In this document: positions 19,151 through 27,748 of the stretch, piece after piece
Position numbering within the stretch: the first letter of the stretch is position 1
Layout of the letters: the number at the start of each line of letters is the position of its first letter
Source of the DNA: Companilactobacillus nuruki
Lineage (GTDB): Bacteria > Bacillota > Bacilli > Lactobacillales > Lactobacillaceae
Direction: 5' to 3'
DNA: 64,000 nt
NCBI RefSeq assembly: GCF_002872255.1
Contig: NZ_NIPR01000064.1
Location: forward strand, 48,502-112,501
Position numbers and translations under genes: made by a program
The notes under the pieces: model-generated
What the model saw: the letters and a program-made list of their open reading frames with translations, nothing else
Database searches by the model: none
What the model was told of the DNA's origin: nothing

Positions 19151-19657
19151 ATTAGTGAACACAGTTATTATATCTATTCATTGATTCCAATTGAAATACA
19201 AGACTATTTTCGCAAAATAAAACTCAAAAATGTTACAAAGTTTGATTATCAAAAACTAATTACTAAATATGGAAAAATACATGTTAGAAAAAGTATTTCT
19301 AAACTTAATAACAAAAAGGAAGATACTCTTTAAAACTGTACTGAATATAATTTCTGGTTCAAAACACACTCCAGTTAACATTAGTTTGTCCCATAATGCG
19401 AAAAAATCTTCTGGTTCCAAAGGAACCAAGAAGATTGTCATTTCTGCTAATGTATCATCTAGTGTAAACAATGAGATGTATGATACAAAAATGTTCCTCG
19501 CCGAACACTAATCATCCCATCATTTATGATTTTACCATCTCATAAAAATATGATATGCGGGGTGTTATTTAGTTCACTTTAATTTTGAAAATTCAGTGCC
19601 TAGAATCCCACTGATTCTTACCTATATCACAATATCAAAAAAGAGAACCCAATAATA
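19151..19657. other. Non-coding or decayed DNA
   Basis: About 500 bp with overlapping open frames on both strands (roughly 19256-19511), none with a ribosome binding site or recognisable product. Contains the hairpin at 19401-19436 and an 8-bp inverted repeat (TGTATCAT/ATGATACA) near 19453-19489. Probably insertion-sequence debris. Confidence 0.45.
19401..19436 (-). terminator. Orphan terminator hairpin
   Basis: AATCTTCTGGTTCC and GGAACCAAGAAGATT pair with one bulged base, followed by six T on the minus strand. No gene directly upstream on that strand apart from the truncated surface protein 220 nt away, which has its own terminator. Confidence 0.65.
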
Positions 19658-19670
19658 TCAGACTCTCTCT
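19637..19670 (-). terminator. Terminator overlapping the end of the BspA-like gene
   Basis: AGAGAGTC and the downstream GGGTTCTCT pair (with G-U pairs) around an AT-rich loop, followed by six T on the minus strand. The stop codon of the surface-protein gene lies inside this hairpin, an unusual placement suggesting that the gene was truncated into it. Confidence 0.65.
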
Positions 19671-20551
19671 TGATTAAAGGATTGAAGACTTCCATCCCCT
19701 GAAAACATATTTATCATTTTCGTAACAGCTGAAGTATTTAACTCATCAAGATGATCTATCTTTGTTAAACTGTTATCGTTACAAAACATAAAAGACATAT
19801 TTTCTACTTTTGTTGTATTCTTTCCAAATAATCCACCTACATCTAACTTTGTAAGATTAGAATCCCTTAGAAACATACCCCTAATATCCGTAACGGCTGA
19901 AGTATTTAACTCATCAAGATGATCTATCTTCGTTAAATTGTTATCATTACAAAACATAAAAGACATATTTTCCACTTTTTTTGTGTTTTTTCCAAATGAT
20001 CCACCTACATCTAACTTTGTAAGCTCACTAGCAGGTTCAAACATATAAGACATATCTTCTACATTACTTGTATCCCAATTAGAAAGATCTAAGGAAGATA
20101 TTTTTGTTCCTTCAAACATGCTTTTCATCGAGGTAACATGAGAAGTATCAATCTTATCTATTCCATTAATGATTGTCAAATTTTCTAAAACATCCGCACT
20201 AGAATTAGTAGAAAATAAGCTGGTCATATCTCCAATAAGACTTAACTTTCCAGTAACATCAATCTCTTTAATATTTTCGGCTATGCCTGCAGATTGCCAA
20301 GGGGCATCCTTTGACAATCCAGAATTTCCGCCATTAATAGTTAAAATTTGGGTATTTGTATCATATTTCCATTTTGCTGTACCCCATGTTCCTTCCTGAT
20401 CAGTGTTATTTGGATTTGAAACTTGCACATCATTAACATTATTAGCTCTTACATTAGAAAAATTGTTTTCTATCGCAAATAATCCTGAACTCGTAAATAA
20501 AACTGTAGCTATTAAAAGCGAGTGTTTTACTTGCAACTTATTCATTACCAT
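19658..20551 (-). CDS. BspA-like leucine-rich repeat surface protein, probably 3'-truncated
   Basis: 297 residues: signal peptide (about 1-36, ending VRANN), then a linker with the WGTAKWKYD motif, then BspA/DUF285-type repeats with cores such as MFEGTKISSLDLSNWDTSNV and ENMSFMF. Family members in lactobacilli are secreted or wall-anchored adhesin-like proteins, usually followed by MucBP domains and an LPxTG motif; none is present, and the frame ends FNQERV inside a terminator hairpin. Two 56-residue units are near-identical at DNA level (see repeat). Start ATG 20551 has AGGAGG 8 nt upstream. Likely secreted without an anchor, or non-functional. Confidence 0.75.
   Translation of the reverse strand: MVMNKLQVKHSLLIATVLFTSSGLFAIENNFSNVRANNVNDVQVSNPNNTDQEGTWGTAKWKYDTNTQILTINGGNSGLSKDAPWQSAGIAENIKEIDVTGKLSLIGDMTSLFSTNSSADVLENLTIINGIDKIDTSHVTSMKSMFEGTKISSLDLSNWDTSNVEDMSYMFEPASELTKLDVGGSFGKNTKKVENMSFMFCNDNNLTKIDHLDELNTSAVTDIRGMFLRDSNLTKLDVGGLFGKNTTKVENMSFMFCNDNSLTKIDHLDELNTSAVTKMINMFSGDGSLQSFNQERV
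19722..20027 (-). repeat. 168-bp tandem duplication inside the BspA-like gene
   Basis: The sequence beginning at 19722 recurs at 19890, an exact period of 168 bp (56 codons). About 140 bp of each unit match with scattered substitutions. The protein repeat reads LTKLDVGG-x-FGKNT-x-KVENMSFMF, then CNDN-x-LTKIDHLDELNTS. A recent in-frame duplication. Confidence 0.85.
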
Positions 20552-20629
20552 TAGCTTATCCTCCTATTAAGATTTTGCTAATACGCATGTATTATATCAC
20601 CAATTAAATATTTTAATATGGATAACTAA

Positions 20630-20833
20630 AAAAGCCATCACTCTAAATTAATAGAGTGGTGGTTGTGGTTACTAGCTGTAGTGATAGTAGTTCTACTTTA
20701 TTCTATGTTCAAACCGCAAGAACATTTGTTTCTTGACTTGGATAAAGATACTGTAACGACGAATAGGAAATCACATGCAACTTTTAAATTTCAAACTAAT
20801 AAAGGAAACAAGGCTGCTGACTTTGATTTATGA
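20630..20833 (+). pseudogene. Fragment of a membrane-anchored protein fused to integrase debris
   Basis: One plus-strand frame without a start reads EWWLWLLAVVIVVLLYSMF, a clear membrane helix, followed by a polar stretch ending ATFKFQTNKGN and a TGA at 20831. It overlaps, in another frame, the first codons of the recombinase remnant, so the two gene pieces were joined by a deletion. A hairpin with a minus-strand T-run (20627-20665) lies over its 5' end. I do not recognise the family with certainty. Confidence 0.45.
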
Positions 20834-21335
20834 TGAGAAAACACTATTGATAAATAAAACCGTTACAAGGGATATTAACAACAAAAAAGTTATAGGCACA
20901 CCTAAAACCATTCACGGTTATCGTACATTATATTTAGATCAATACACAGCAGACCTCTTACATAATTGAATAATAAGAATGCGTAAAGAAATGCTTGTCC
21001 TTGGCTATAATACTTCCTCACGAAATCAATGGATATTCCCTAATGAAAGTAATCATACCCTTTCACTCATGAAACCTAATAAGTGGATGGATACTGTTAT
21101 CAGTTCATACAATGATAACGAAAAGAATAACACTAAGTTAAAAAGAATTACACCACATGGTATGCGCCACACATTTGTGACTATCGCCATTGAATCAAAG
21201 AAACTAACTTTGAAGCAAATTCAGGAACAAGTTGGAGACAGTGACATAAGTGTAATTATGAATATTTATGCACATGTTACTAAAAAGGCTTCAAAAGAAA
21301 CAATTGATAGTTTTACAAGTTACGTTGGTTTCTAA
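20775..21335 (+). pseudogene. Tyrosine recombinase (integrase), C-terminal remnant with internal stop
   Basis: Catalytic half of a phage/ICE-type tyrosine recombinase. Visible are HGYRTLYLD (first Arg region), PHGMRHTF (HxxR) and IYAHVTKKA (active Tyr). A TGA at 20967-20969 interrupts the single frame, probably from TGG. The GHSD block normally seen before the Tyr reads GDSD, so the conserved His is lost. The N-terminal half is missing. The gene ends about 115 bp from the 3' end of tRNA-Glu, the usual position of an integrase beside its attachment site. Confidence 0.85.
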
Positions 21336-21392
21336 TTCTCGTGGCTCATTTTTGATGAGCCATATCGAAACACACCGAAACTATTAGCAAGC

Positions 21393-21444
21393 AAAAAGCC
21401 CTTATATCAACGATACTGGGACGTATCGAAACATATAAGGACTC
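21393..21444 (-). terminator. Terminator of the tRNA-Glu gene
   Basis: Outer arms CCTTATAT/ATATAAGG enclose an inner stem CGATAC/GTATCG, followed by five T on the minus strand, just after the tRNA 3' end. Confidence 0.8.
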
Positions 21445-21449
21445 CATTA

Positions 21450-21522
21450 TCACCCGTATGGGAATCGAACCCATAACTCCACCTTGAGAGGGTGGCGTCT
21501 TAAACCATTTGACCAACGGGCA
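21450..21522 (-). tRNA. tRNA-Glu (anticodon CTC)
   Basis: Cloverleaf on the minus strand: anticodon stem CCACC/GGTGG with loop CTCTCAA, giving anticodon CTC (codon GAG); T stem ATGGG/CCCAT with loop TTCGATT; D arm GTC...GAC. Overall close to the common tRNA-Glu(TTC). Oddities: the first acceptor pair is U1-G72 instead of G-C, and the D loop is one base longer than usual. CCA is not encoded. Likely attachment site of the decayed element to its left. Confidence 0.85.
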
Positions 21523-21540
21523 AATTTAACAACAGATATA

Positions 21541-21570
21541 ATTTTAACTGTAAACTACCATTTATGTCAA
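21541..21570 (-). promoter_or_regulatory. Promoter of tRNA-Glu
   Basis: Consensus TTGACA (21570-21565) and TAAAAT (21546-21541) on the minus strand with an 18-bp spacer, about 19 bp before the tRNA 5' end. Confidence 0.7.
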
Positions 21571-21676
21571 CACGAAATTGCATTTTATTCTTAATTATTC
21601 AAAGGGTTTTAAAACAATCTAAATTTAAAGTAGTGTTATTCTTTAAAAAGACTTTAATTAGAAATGAGGATTTTTT

Positions 21677-22414
21677 ATGAACCAAACCATCGAAAATTTA
21701 ATTAAACATACTGCTGTTCGTGACTTCACTGACCAAACTATTACTAACGAACAAAAAAATAATCTTATCGCGGCTGCACAACATGGTTCAACAAGCGAGT
21801 TTATTCAGGCCTTTTCAATAATTGAAATTACTGATTCAAATCTCCGTAATAAACTTGCTGATATTACAATTAGCTCCCCACATGTTAGAGAGGCAGATAC
21901 TTTTTATATCTTTGTGGCTGATCTTCACCGCCAGGCATCAATGTTAAGAGCAAACAAAATGAACCTGGACAGTTTAAAAAATATGGAATCTCTACTTGTA
22001 GCGACAATTGACACTGCAATTGCTGCTCAAAACATGGCCACAGCAGCTGAATCAATGGAATTGGGAATCTGCTATATCGGTAGTATCCGCAATAATATTA
22101 AACAAGTTGCCGAATTATTAAATTTGCCTGACTTCACAGTTCCATTATTTGGAATGACTATTGGTGTTCCCAAGTTCAAAAATCAATTAAAGCCACGAAT
22201 GCCCAAACAAAACCAAATCGCCACTAACTCTTATGACGAGGAAAGTTTCAATAACTTAAATGATTACGATAATACTGTCAAAAATTATTATCTCAATCGT
22301 AAATCACATCCCAATGACAATTCTTGGACAGAAAAAAATCTTGATATATTTAAACATATTCGACGACCAGATGTTGCCCAATTTCTTCGTAATCAAGGGT
22401 TTTCACTAAATTAG
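21677..22414 (+). CDS. NAD(P)H-dependent FMN nitroreductase, NfrA type
   Basis: 245-residue flavin-dependent oxidoreductase of the nitroreductase superfamily. Near the N-terminus HTAVRDFTDQTI matches the family's H-x-S-x-R-x-F-x2-P FMN-binding start; the central ATAAESMELGICYIGSIRN segment with the GMTIGVP block is typical of oxygen-insensitive NfrA/FRP enzymes that reduce FMN, quinones or nitro compounds. Cytoplasmic. GAGGA precedes the ATG. Its 3' end overlaps the convergent SAP-domain gene by 9 bp. Confidence 0.87.
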   Translation: MNQTIENLIKHTAVRDFTDQTITNEQKNNLIAAAQHGSTSEFIQAFSIIEITDSNLRNKLADITISSPHVREADTFYIFVADLHRQASMLRANKMNLDSLKNMESLLVATIDTAIAAQNMATAAESMELGICYIGSIRNNIKQVAELLNLPDFTVPLFGMTIGVPKFKNQLKPRMPKQNQIATNSYDEESFNNLNDYDNTVKNYYLNRKSHPNDNSWTEKNLDIFKHIRRPDVAQFLRNQGFSLN

Positions 22415-23041
22415 TTTTTCATATATCGCTATCTCCTTATGGTATTTAACCATTAAAGAGTGGCGATATTTTTTATTACCAGCACTATCACGAACTTTTT
22501 GCCATAAAATGGCTGCCACCTTCATCCGATCAGAATAATTCTGAGAAAATTCATCTTTATTAAAATCCTTAACAAAATTATTCCATTGATAAGTATTTTC
22601 TTCACTGGTCTGTTGAGCTTCTTGGTTCTTCAACAGGTAAGCATCAATTAAATCTTGAACGGTTGCCTTGGTATCTTGATTAGATTGAATCATTCTTAAT
22701 TTAACCGCCATTGATTTTTTGAATGAAAATTTTTCCATATCAAAATAATCAGCAAAAAAGTTTCTAGCTTCCCTATTTAGTTTAAAATTTGATTCTAACA
22801 ACCTTGTATTAGGATAAATGTCCTCGGCTTTTAGAACTTTTGTATTTCTTGATTGGTACCTGAATTGTTTAACGGGGTTACCGAGTAAAAAACTAACAAT
22901 GTATTGATTCAATTCCGCTTTAGTTCCATAAGATGGTAGATTATTTTTTCGACATATTTTAACCAATTCATCTTTGTACCAATAATATTTTTCAAAATCT
23001 TTAACAGAAAGTTTATCTGAAAAAATAGGTCTTTTATCCAT
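22406..23041 (-). CDS. SAP-domain protein with C-terminal DUF6434-like region
   Basis: About 211 residues from ATG 23041 (MDKRPIFSDK), chosen because AAAGGA lies upstream; the open frame runs 15 codons further. An N-terminal SAP-like helix-extension-helix motif (DELVKICRKNNLPSYGTKAEL) suggests nucleic acid binding. The C-terminal half, with FNKDEFSQNYSDRMKVAAILW and KKYRHSLMVKYHKE, resembles the DUF6434 domain found with SAP in lactobacilli; I am moderately sure of that name. Role unknown. Divergent from the XRE/TPR regulator. Confidence 0.65.
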   Translation of the reverse strand: MDKRPIFSDKLSVKDFEKYYWYKDELVKICRKNNLPSYGTKAELNQYIVSFLLGNPVKQFRYQSRNTKVLKAEDIYPNTRLLESNFKLNREARNFFADYFDMEKFSFKKSMAVKLRMIQSNQDTKATVQDLIDAYLLKNQEAQQTSEENTYQWNNFVKDFNKDEFSQNYSDRMKVAAILWQKVRDSAGNKKYRHSLMVKYHKEIAIYEKLI

Positions 23042-23189
23042 TAATATTTTTCCTTTATTCATTAATAATTTACATAATCTAAACAAATCTTTACATTAAT
23101 TGAACATAAAATACACACTAATTTTATATCATTTACTCATAGAAAATATTAATTTGTTCAACCGAATAAAAAAAGTAGGTGTAAAAGAT

Positions 23190-24017
23190 ATGGATAATTT
23201 AGGTGATATTTTAAAAGAAACTCGCCAACAAAAACAGTTATCTCAGTTTAAAACGGCCGAAGATATTTGTTCACAGTCAACTCTCTCTGAAATTGAACAC
23301 AATAAATACATTCCCAATCCTCAATTATTAATTGACCTTTGTGAACGTCTTTCAATCGTTTTTGAAGATATATCTTTGGCAAATAATTTCAAAATTTGTA
23401 AAGATAATTATTTCAATCAAAAAATTAACTCATTCTATAAAACTCACAATTATGATCAATTACGAACTTTCTTAAATCGTCCAACAGTTATTGAAACTGT
23501 TCAAACCAGCAAACAAACTCAAGCTTACTATTTTTATCTAGCCATATGTGCCTTACATTTGGAAAGAAAATTTGATAATGCAAAAGAACTCTTAAAACTA
23601 TCTCTCGCAAGTACTGGTCATAGTCGCAAACAAACAACCCTTACTAGAGTTAGTAATGTTTTTCTAGCATATGTCTATGCTCAACAAGGCCTTAAAAATT
23701 CTGCTCTTAGACAAATAGATCTTTCCTTAAAAGATCTAAATTTAATTGAACATGAAGACAATCTTAATTTAATCTTTTATATTTCAGCATTATCATATTT
23801 TAAACTATCTAAACTTGATTTAGCTATTCAAACTATAGAAAGTGGGGTTAATTTTATTCGTAAAAATGAATCCCATTTTATGTTATTGAACAGTTTCTAT
23901 TTAATGGCCCAAATTGCTGAATCCGTTAAAGAAAAAAATGCTGTTATTACAATTCAAAATTATGATTTATTTAAAACTCTATTTCATGCACCCACTTACC
24001 AAAGTGTCATCTCATAA
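23190..24017 (+). CDS. XRE-family regulator with TPR-like C-terminal domain (Rgg/PlcR class)
   Basis: 275 residues from ATG 23190: an N-terminal HTH (LGDILKETRQQKQLS...TLSEIEHNKYIPN) followed by about 210 helical residues resembling tetratricopeptide repeats, the layout of Rgg/PlcR-type regulators, many of which bind short peptides. I found no obvious peptide pheromone gene next to it. Start chosen because the earlier in-frame ATG at 23100 has no ribosome binding site and its extension is not HTH-like. Target genes unknown. Confidence 0.75.
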   Translation: MDNLGDILKETRQQKQLSQFKTAEDICSQSTLSEIEHNKYIPNPQLLIDLCERLSIVFEDISLANNFKICKDNYFNQKINSFYKTHNYDQLRTFLNRPTVIETVQTSKQTQAYYFYLAICALHLERKFDNAKELLKLSLASTGHSRKQTTLTRVSNVFLAYVYAQQGLKNSALRQIDLSLKDLNLIEHEDNLNLIFYISALSYFKLSKLDLAIQTIESGVNFIRKNESHFMLLNSFYLMAQIAESVKEKNAVITIQNYDLFKTLFHAPTYQSVIS

Positions 24018-24054
24018 TTAATGTTATAATCCAAATCAAAGGATGGTAATAACA

Positions 24055-24681
24055 ATGGATGATGTAGAACTATTAATTCAACAACTCCAGGCAATCGCCC
24101 AAACAGGTAAACATTACAGTAAAGACGTCTTTGATACCGAGCGCTATGAACAATTGGAAAATGTAGCCAAAAAACTAACTGCAAGATTAGTTAATGACTC
24201 AACACCAGATAAATTAAATATCTTTTTTGATTCTGATACTGGATATGTAACTCCCAAAGTTGATGTTAGAGCTGCAACTTTCAAAGACAATAAGATTCTA
24301 CTAGTTCGCGAAAAAAGTAGTGGTCAATGGTCAATTCCTGGCGGTTGGGCTGACATTGGTTATTCAGCCTCAGAAATTGCCGCCAAAGAAACCTTTGAAG
24401 AAGCTGGTATTAAAGTGAAGCCGGTAAAAATGATTTCTATTAAAGATATGCAAAAAAATCACTATCCTAAGAAAAATCTTAACTATATTTATAAATTATT
24501 CTTTGAATGCGAACCAATGGAAAGTGGTATTCATGGTGGTGTAGAAACATCTGACGTAAAATATTTTACTCTTAATGAGGCACTCGATTTAAATTTATCA
24601 TTGGAACGTAACATGCCTGATGATTTTCAAAGAGCCTTTAAATGTCATAGTACTGAAAATTGGTCTACATATTTTGATTAA
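24055..24681 (+). CDS. Nudix hydrolase with N-terminal helical domain
   Basis: 208 residues from ATG 24055 (AAAGGATGG upstream; the ATG at 24043 is too close to it). An N-terminal helical region as in NUDIX_N-type hydrolases precedes the Nudix box, seen as GGWADIGYSASEIAAKETFEEAGI. Two deviations: Tyr/Ser where the GX5E Glu region usually starts, and Lys for the Arg of REUXEE. Related enzymes hydrolyse ADP-ribose or other nucleoside diphosphates. Ends before a two-way terminator. Confidence 0.82.
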   Translation: MDDVELLIQQLQAIAQTGKHYSKDVFDTERYEQLENVAKKLTARLVNDSTPDKLNIFFDSDTGYVTPKVDVRAATFKDNKILLVREKSSGQWSIPGGWADIGYSASEIAAKETFEEAGIKVKPVKMISIKDMQKNHYPKKNLNYIYKLFFECEPMESGIHGGVETSDVKYFTLNEALDLNLSLERNMPDDFQRAFKCHSTENWSTYFD

Positions 24682-24687
24682 AAATAA

Positions 24688-24729
24688 AGAGCCTATCCAA
24701 CAACTATTATCGTTGCTAGATAGGCTCTT
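24688..24729. terminator. Bidirectional terminator between Nudix and oleate hydratase genes
   Basis: AAGAGCCTATC and GATAGGCTCTT form a strong stem between two convergent genes. Confidence 0.85.
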
Positions 24730-24735
24730 CAACTT

Positions 24736-26508
24736 CTATAACAAATGAGCATCTTTCAATAATTCTTCAATATAAGTTCCTTGAACCTTTTCCATAACTT
24801 TCTTCTCAACCAAACGCTCTTTAAATGGCAACTTAATATCCTCAATCTTTTGTTTTCCATCCAAATAATAAATTGCTCTCAACAATGTACGTACGTCAAA
24901 GGCCGAACCGAATACTTCAGGAACTCCACGATCAACATTCAATAATGTGTAAACAGCTTCCATGGCCGTTCTAACCGAATATTCAGTTGTAAAGACTGTA
25001 TCACGTTCTGTTTCAGCAAAATTACCGATGAAAGCTAAGTTCTTTGATCCTTCTGGCACTACTAAAGGACGATCTTCAACCTTTCTTGGCATAAAGTACG
25101 AAGTGATGTATGGCATATGTGCTGGAATAGTATTTGCATGATTTTCAGCAATATCCTTAATCTTATCTACAGGTACTCCAATATGATATAACCACTCTTC
25201 ACATAGTTCATCACCTGTACATTCAGTAATCTTTTTGTTTACAAAATTACCAGGCTTGTCTGAGAATAATCCATAAACCCAAACTACTATTTCATTATCT
25301 TTTTGTCTCTTAAAGTGTTTTTGACGACTAATTGAATAGCCATATAACCAATTAGAATCCTTAATGCTAACGGGGCCACTTGTGACGATCGAACCACTAT
25401 GTGGATCTTTTTGACTAATTTTTTCAATATAAGGCATAACCTCGTCATCAGTCAATGTAATCGTTCCAGAGATTGTCCAATTTGCTTCTGGAATATTCTT
25501 GCAAAATACGTCAGGATTACCAAAAGCTTTATCTTGCTTTGCTAAGTTTTCCCATAATTCCCAACTGCTACCAAGCTCATGTTCTGTTGGTGCAGGATGG
25601 GTTTTATCTCCGTAAGTAGTGCTTTCAGTAATTGATCCATTGGTAACAAAGACTAAATCATCTTCTGTTAAAGCGACTGTATTGTCCTTACCATCAGTTG
25701 TCATATCAATTTCTGTTGCGACTTTAGAACCATTTGAGGTATCAACTTTAATATTATTAACATGAGTATTGTACGTAAATTGAACACCCTTATCTTCCAA
25801 GAACTTAATCATAGGTTGAATTAATGATTCATATTGATTATATTTTGTAAACCTCAATGATGATAGATTTGACAATGAATCAATATGATGACAGAAACGC
25901 ATCAAATAACGTCTCATTTCCATAGCACTAGCCCAAGGTTCAAAAGCAAACATAGTTGACCAGTAAAGCCAGAAATTAGAATTCAAGAATTCTTCAGAGA
26001 AAACCTCGTTGATCTTTTTATCGCCCAAATCTTTTTCAGGTGTCATTACTAAATCGATCAATTCCTTAACAGCCTTAGGTGTCAAAGTCAATTGACCTTC
26101 TGTTGGCAATTCTTTACCTTGTTCCTGAATCACCCTTCCATGTGAAAAACTTGGATCTTTCTTATTTAACCAATAAAATTCATCCAAAACAGAAACATCT
26201 GGATTCTCCAATGATGGAATAGATCTAAACAAATCCCAAAGAGTTTCAAAATGTGGCTCCATTTCTCTACCGCCACGAATAATATAACCTTTTTGTTCAT
26301 TCCAGATGCCATCCATACTACCACCTGGTAATGCTAATTCCTCTAAAACATGAATCTTTTCACCCTTCATTTGACCATCACGAATTAAGAATGTTGCTGC
26401 GGCCAAACCAGCTAAACCAGATCCAACAATATAAGCTGACTTATTATCAACGCCTTCTGGCTTCATAGGTTTTGCAAATGCTTCATAATTACCATTACTT
26501 CTATACAT
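24736..26508 (-). CDS. ohyA: Oleate hydratase (FAD-dependent)
   Basis: About 590 residues, normal for the 10-linoleic acid hydratase/MCRA family, which adds water to cis-9 double bonds of oleate and linoleate, detoxifying them to 10-hydroxy acids. The dinucleotide motif is [17 protein letters not shown], followed by the GGSMDG loop and [15 protein letters not shown] segment that bind FAD and place the catalytic Glu. Start ATG 26508 has GAGGTGG upstream. Peripheral membrane or cytosolic; single-gene unit. Confidence 0.94.
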   Translation of the reverse strand: MYRSNGNYEAFAKPMKPEGVDNKSAYIVGSGLAGLAAATFLIRDGQMKGEKIHVLEELALPGGSMDGIWNEQKGYIIRGGREMEPHFETLWDLFRSIPSLENPDVSVLDEFYWLNKKDPSFSHGRVIQEQGKELPTEGQLTLTPKAVKELIDLVMTPEKDLGDKKINEVFSEEFLNSNFWLYWSTMFAFEPWASAMEMRRYLMRFCHHIDSLSNLSSLRFTKYNQYESLIQPMIKFLEDKGVQFTYNTHVNNIKVDTSNGSKVATEIDMTTDGKDNTVALTEDDLVFVTNGSITESTTYGDKTHPAPTEHELGSSWELWENLAKQDKAFGNPDVFCKNIPEANWTISGTITLTDDEVMPYIEKISQKDPHSGSIVTSGPVSIKDSNWLYGYSISRQKHFKRQKDNEIVVWVYGLFSDKPGNFVNKKITECTGDELCEEWLYHIGVPVDKIKDIAENHANTIPAHMPYITSYFMPRKVEDRPLVVPEGSKNLAFIGNFAETERDTVFTTEYSVRTAMEAVYTLLNVDRGVPEVFGSAFDVRTLLRAIYYLDGKQKIEDIKLPFKERLVEKKVMEKVQGTYIEELLKDAHLL

Positions 26509-26652
26509 AAGAACCACCTCTTGATTAATATCATCTTTATCTGTAACTGCTTACAAATAAAATATAGTTCTATTCTATATAATATACAATAGAGAAATTA
26601 TGATTTTTTTGTGAAATTTAGATTTATTATTTATCATATTTTGAGACAAAAT

Positions 26653-26693
26653 AAAAAAAGAGTAGTATTTGAGACATTCTCAAATATTACTCT
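26653..26693 (-). terminator. Terminator of the aldo-keto reductase gene
   Basis: AGAGTAGTATTTGAG and CTCAAATATTACTCT pair with one G-U pair around ACATT and are followed by seven T on the minus strand. Confidence 0.85.
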
Positions 26694-26698
26694 CATTT

Positions 26699-27523
26699 TT
26701 AAAATTCCTCATACACCGCAGGATCTTGATCATTCGTTCGTCCATCTTTTTTTGATAAAGCATCTATTTTGTTCATATCTTCATTTGAAATTTCAAAATC
26801 AAATATATTAAGATTTTCGCGTTGTCTAACTGGCGAAGATGACTTAGGAATTGGAATGGTTCCCAATTGATGTTCCCATCTTAAAATGATTTGTCCTACA
26901 GACTTATTATATTTTTTACTTAAGGCAACAATTACGTCATCTTTTAGAACCGAACTAGCACGTCCTAGGGGACTCCAATCCATTGTAATTATGTTATTTT
27001 TTTCGTCAAACTGTCTTTGTTCAAATTGATTAAAATACGGATGTAATTCTATTTGATTAATAGCTGGTAAAATACCTGTCTCTTTTTGCAATTTTTCAAG
27101 ATGTTCTGGCAAAAAGTTGCAAACACCAATAGATTTTACTAATCCAAACTTTTGTGCATCAATTAGTGCTTGCCAAGCTTCAACGTACATATCACGTTTT
27201 GGATTAGGCCAATGCAATAAATACAAGTCAAAATAATCTAAGTGTGTTCGATACAGGGACTCCTGTAAAGTGGCTATTGCATCATCATAGGCATAATACC
27301 TGCCTGGCAATTTTGAGGTGATTGTTAATTTATCACGATCGATACCACTTTCAGCAATCGCGCGTCCAACAGTTCCCTCATTTTCATAATTATACGCAGT
27401 ATCCAACATTCTATAGCCATTATTAATGGCTGCGACAATACTTTGAACGCCCTTTCGTCCATTGAGTTTATAAGTTCCAAAACCAAAGTCTGGAATCTGC
27501 TGTCCATCGTTTAATTTATACAT
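26699..27523 (-). CDS. Aldo/keto reductase
   Basis: 274-residue NADPH-dependent reductase of the AKR superfamily. Catalytic tetrad residues are visible: Asp and Tyr in LDTAYNYENE, Lys in TITSKLPG, His in LLHWPNP. The NADP-binding end reads PIPKSSSPVRQREN. Close to 2,5-diketo-gluconate/methylglyoxal reductase-like AKR5 members; actual substrate unknown. A very strong GAGGAGG precedes the ATG. Cytoplasmic, single gene with its own terminator. Confidence 0.92.
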   Translation of the reverse strand: MYKLNDGQQIPDFGFGTYKLNGRKGVQSIVAAINNGYRMLDTAYNYENEGTVGRAIAESGIDRDKLTITSKLPGRYYAYDDAIATLQESLYRTHLDYFDLYLLHWPNPKRDMYVEAWQALIDAQKFGLVKSIGVCNFLPEHLEKLQKETGILPAINQIELHPYFNQFEQRQFDEKNNIITMDWSPLGRASSVLKDDVIVALSKKYNKSVGQIILRWEHQLGTIPIPKSSSPVRQRENLNIFDFEISNEDMNKIDALSKKDGRTNDQDPAVYEEF

Positions 27524-27597
27524 TTATTTGTCCTCCTCAATGATATTAACCGTACAACAAATATCAAAGTCAGACAAACAAATTGGTTTTTGGACAA

Positions 27598-27634
27598 AGA
27601 AAAAGTCCTACATCAATCCGTGATGTAGGACTTT
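27598..27634 (-). terminator. Terminator downstream of the second TMEM175 gene
   Basis: AAAGTCCTACATCA and TGATGTAGGACTTT are perfectly complementary and followed by T on the minus strand. Confidence 0.85.
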
Positions 27635-27642
27635 AGATCACT

Positions 27643-27717
27643 TTACAGTAAATCTTTGGAATGTATAAAGTGACCATTTTTAATACACAGGTAGGCTTTA
27701 CCTGCACATTCAATCAT
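27643..27717 (-). CDS. Possible 24-residue ORF
   Basis: Starts MIECAGKAYLCIKNG, preceded by AAAGG 8 nt upstream and followed within 10 nt by a terminator hairpin. It lies between the second TMEM175 gene and its terminator. Two Cys, otherwise unremarkable. Could be chance. Confidence 0.25.
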   Translation of the reverse strand: MIECAGKAYLCIKNGHFIHSKDLL

Positions 27718-27748
27718 ACAGCCTTTTAAGTTAGAAAACCAGCTTTTT

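Noticed and set aside
19256..19511. Overlapping ORFs on both strands (71 and 80 codons)
   Set aside because: No ribosome binding site, hairpin in the middle, no recognisable motif; likely decayed DNA.
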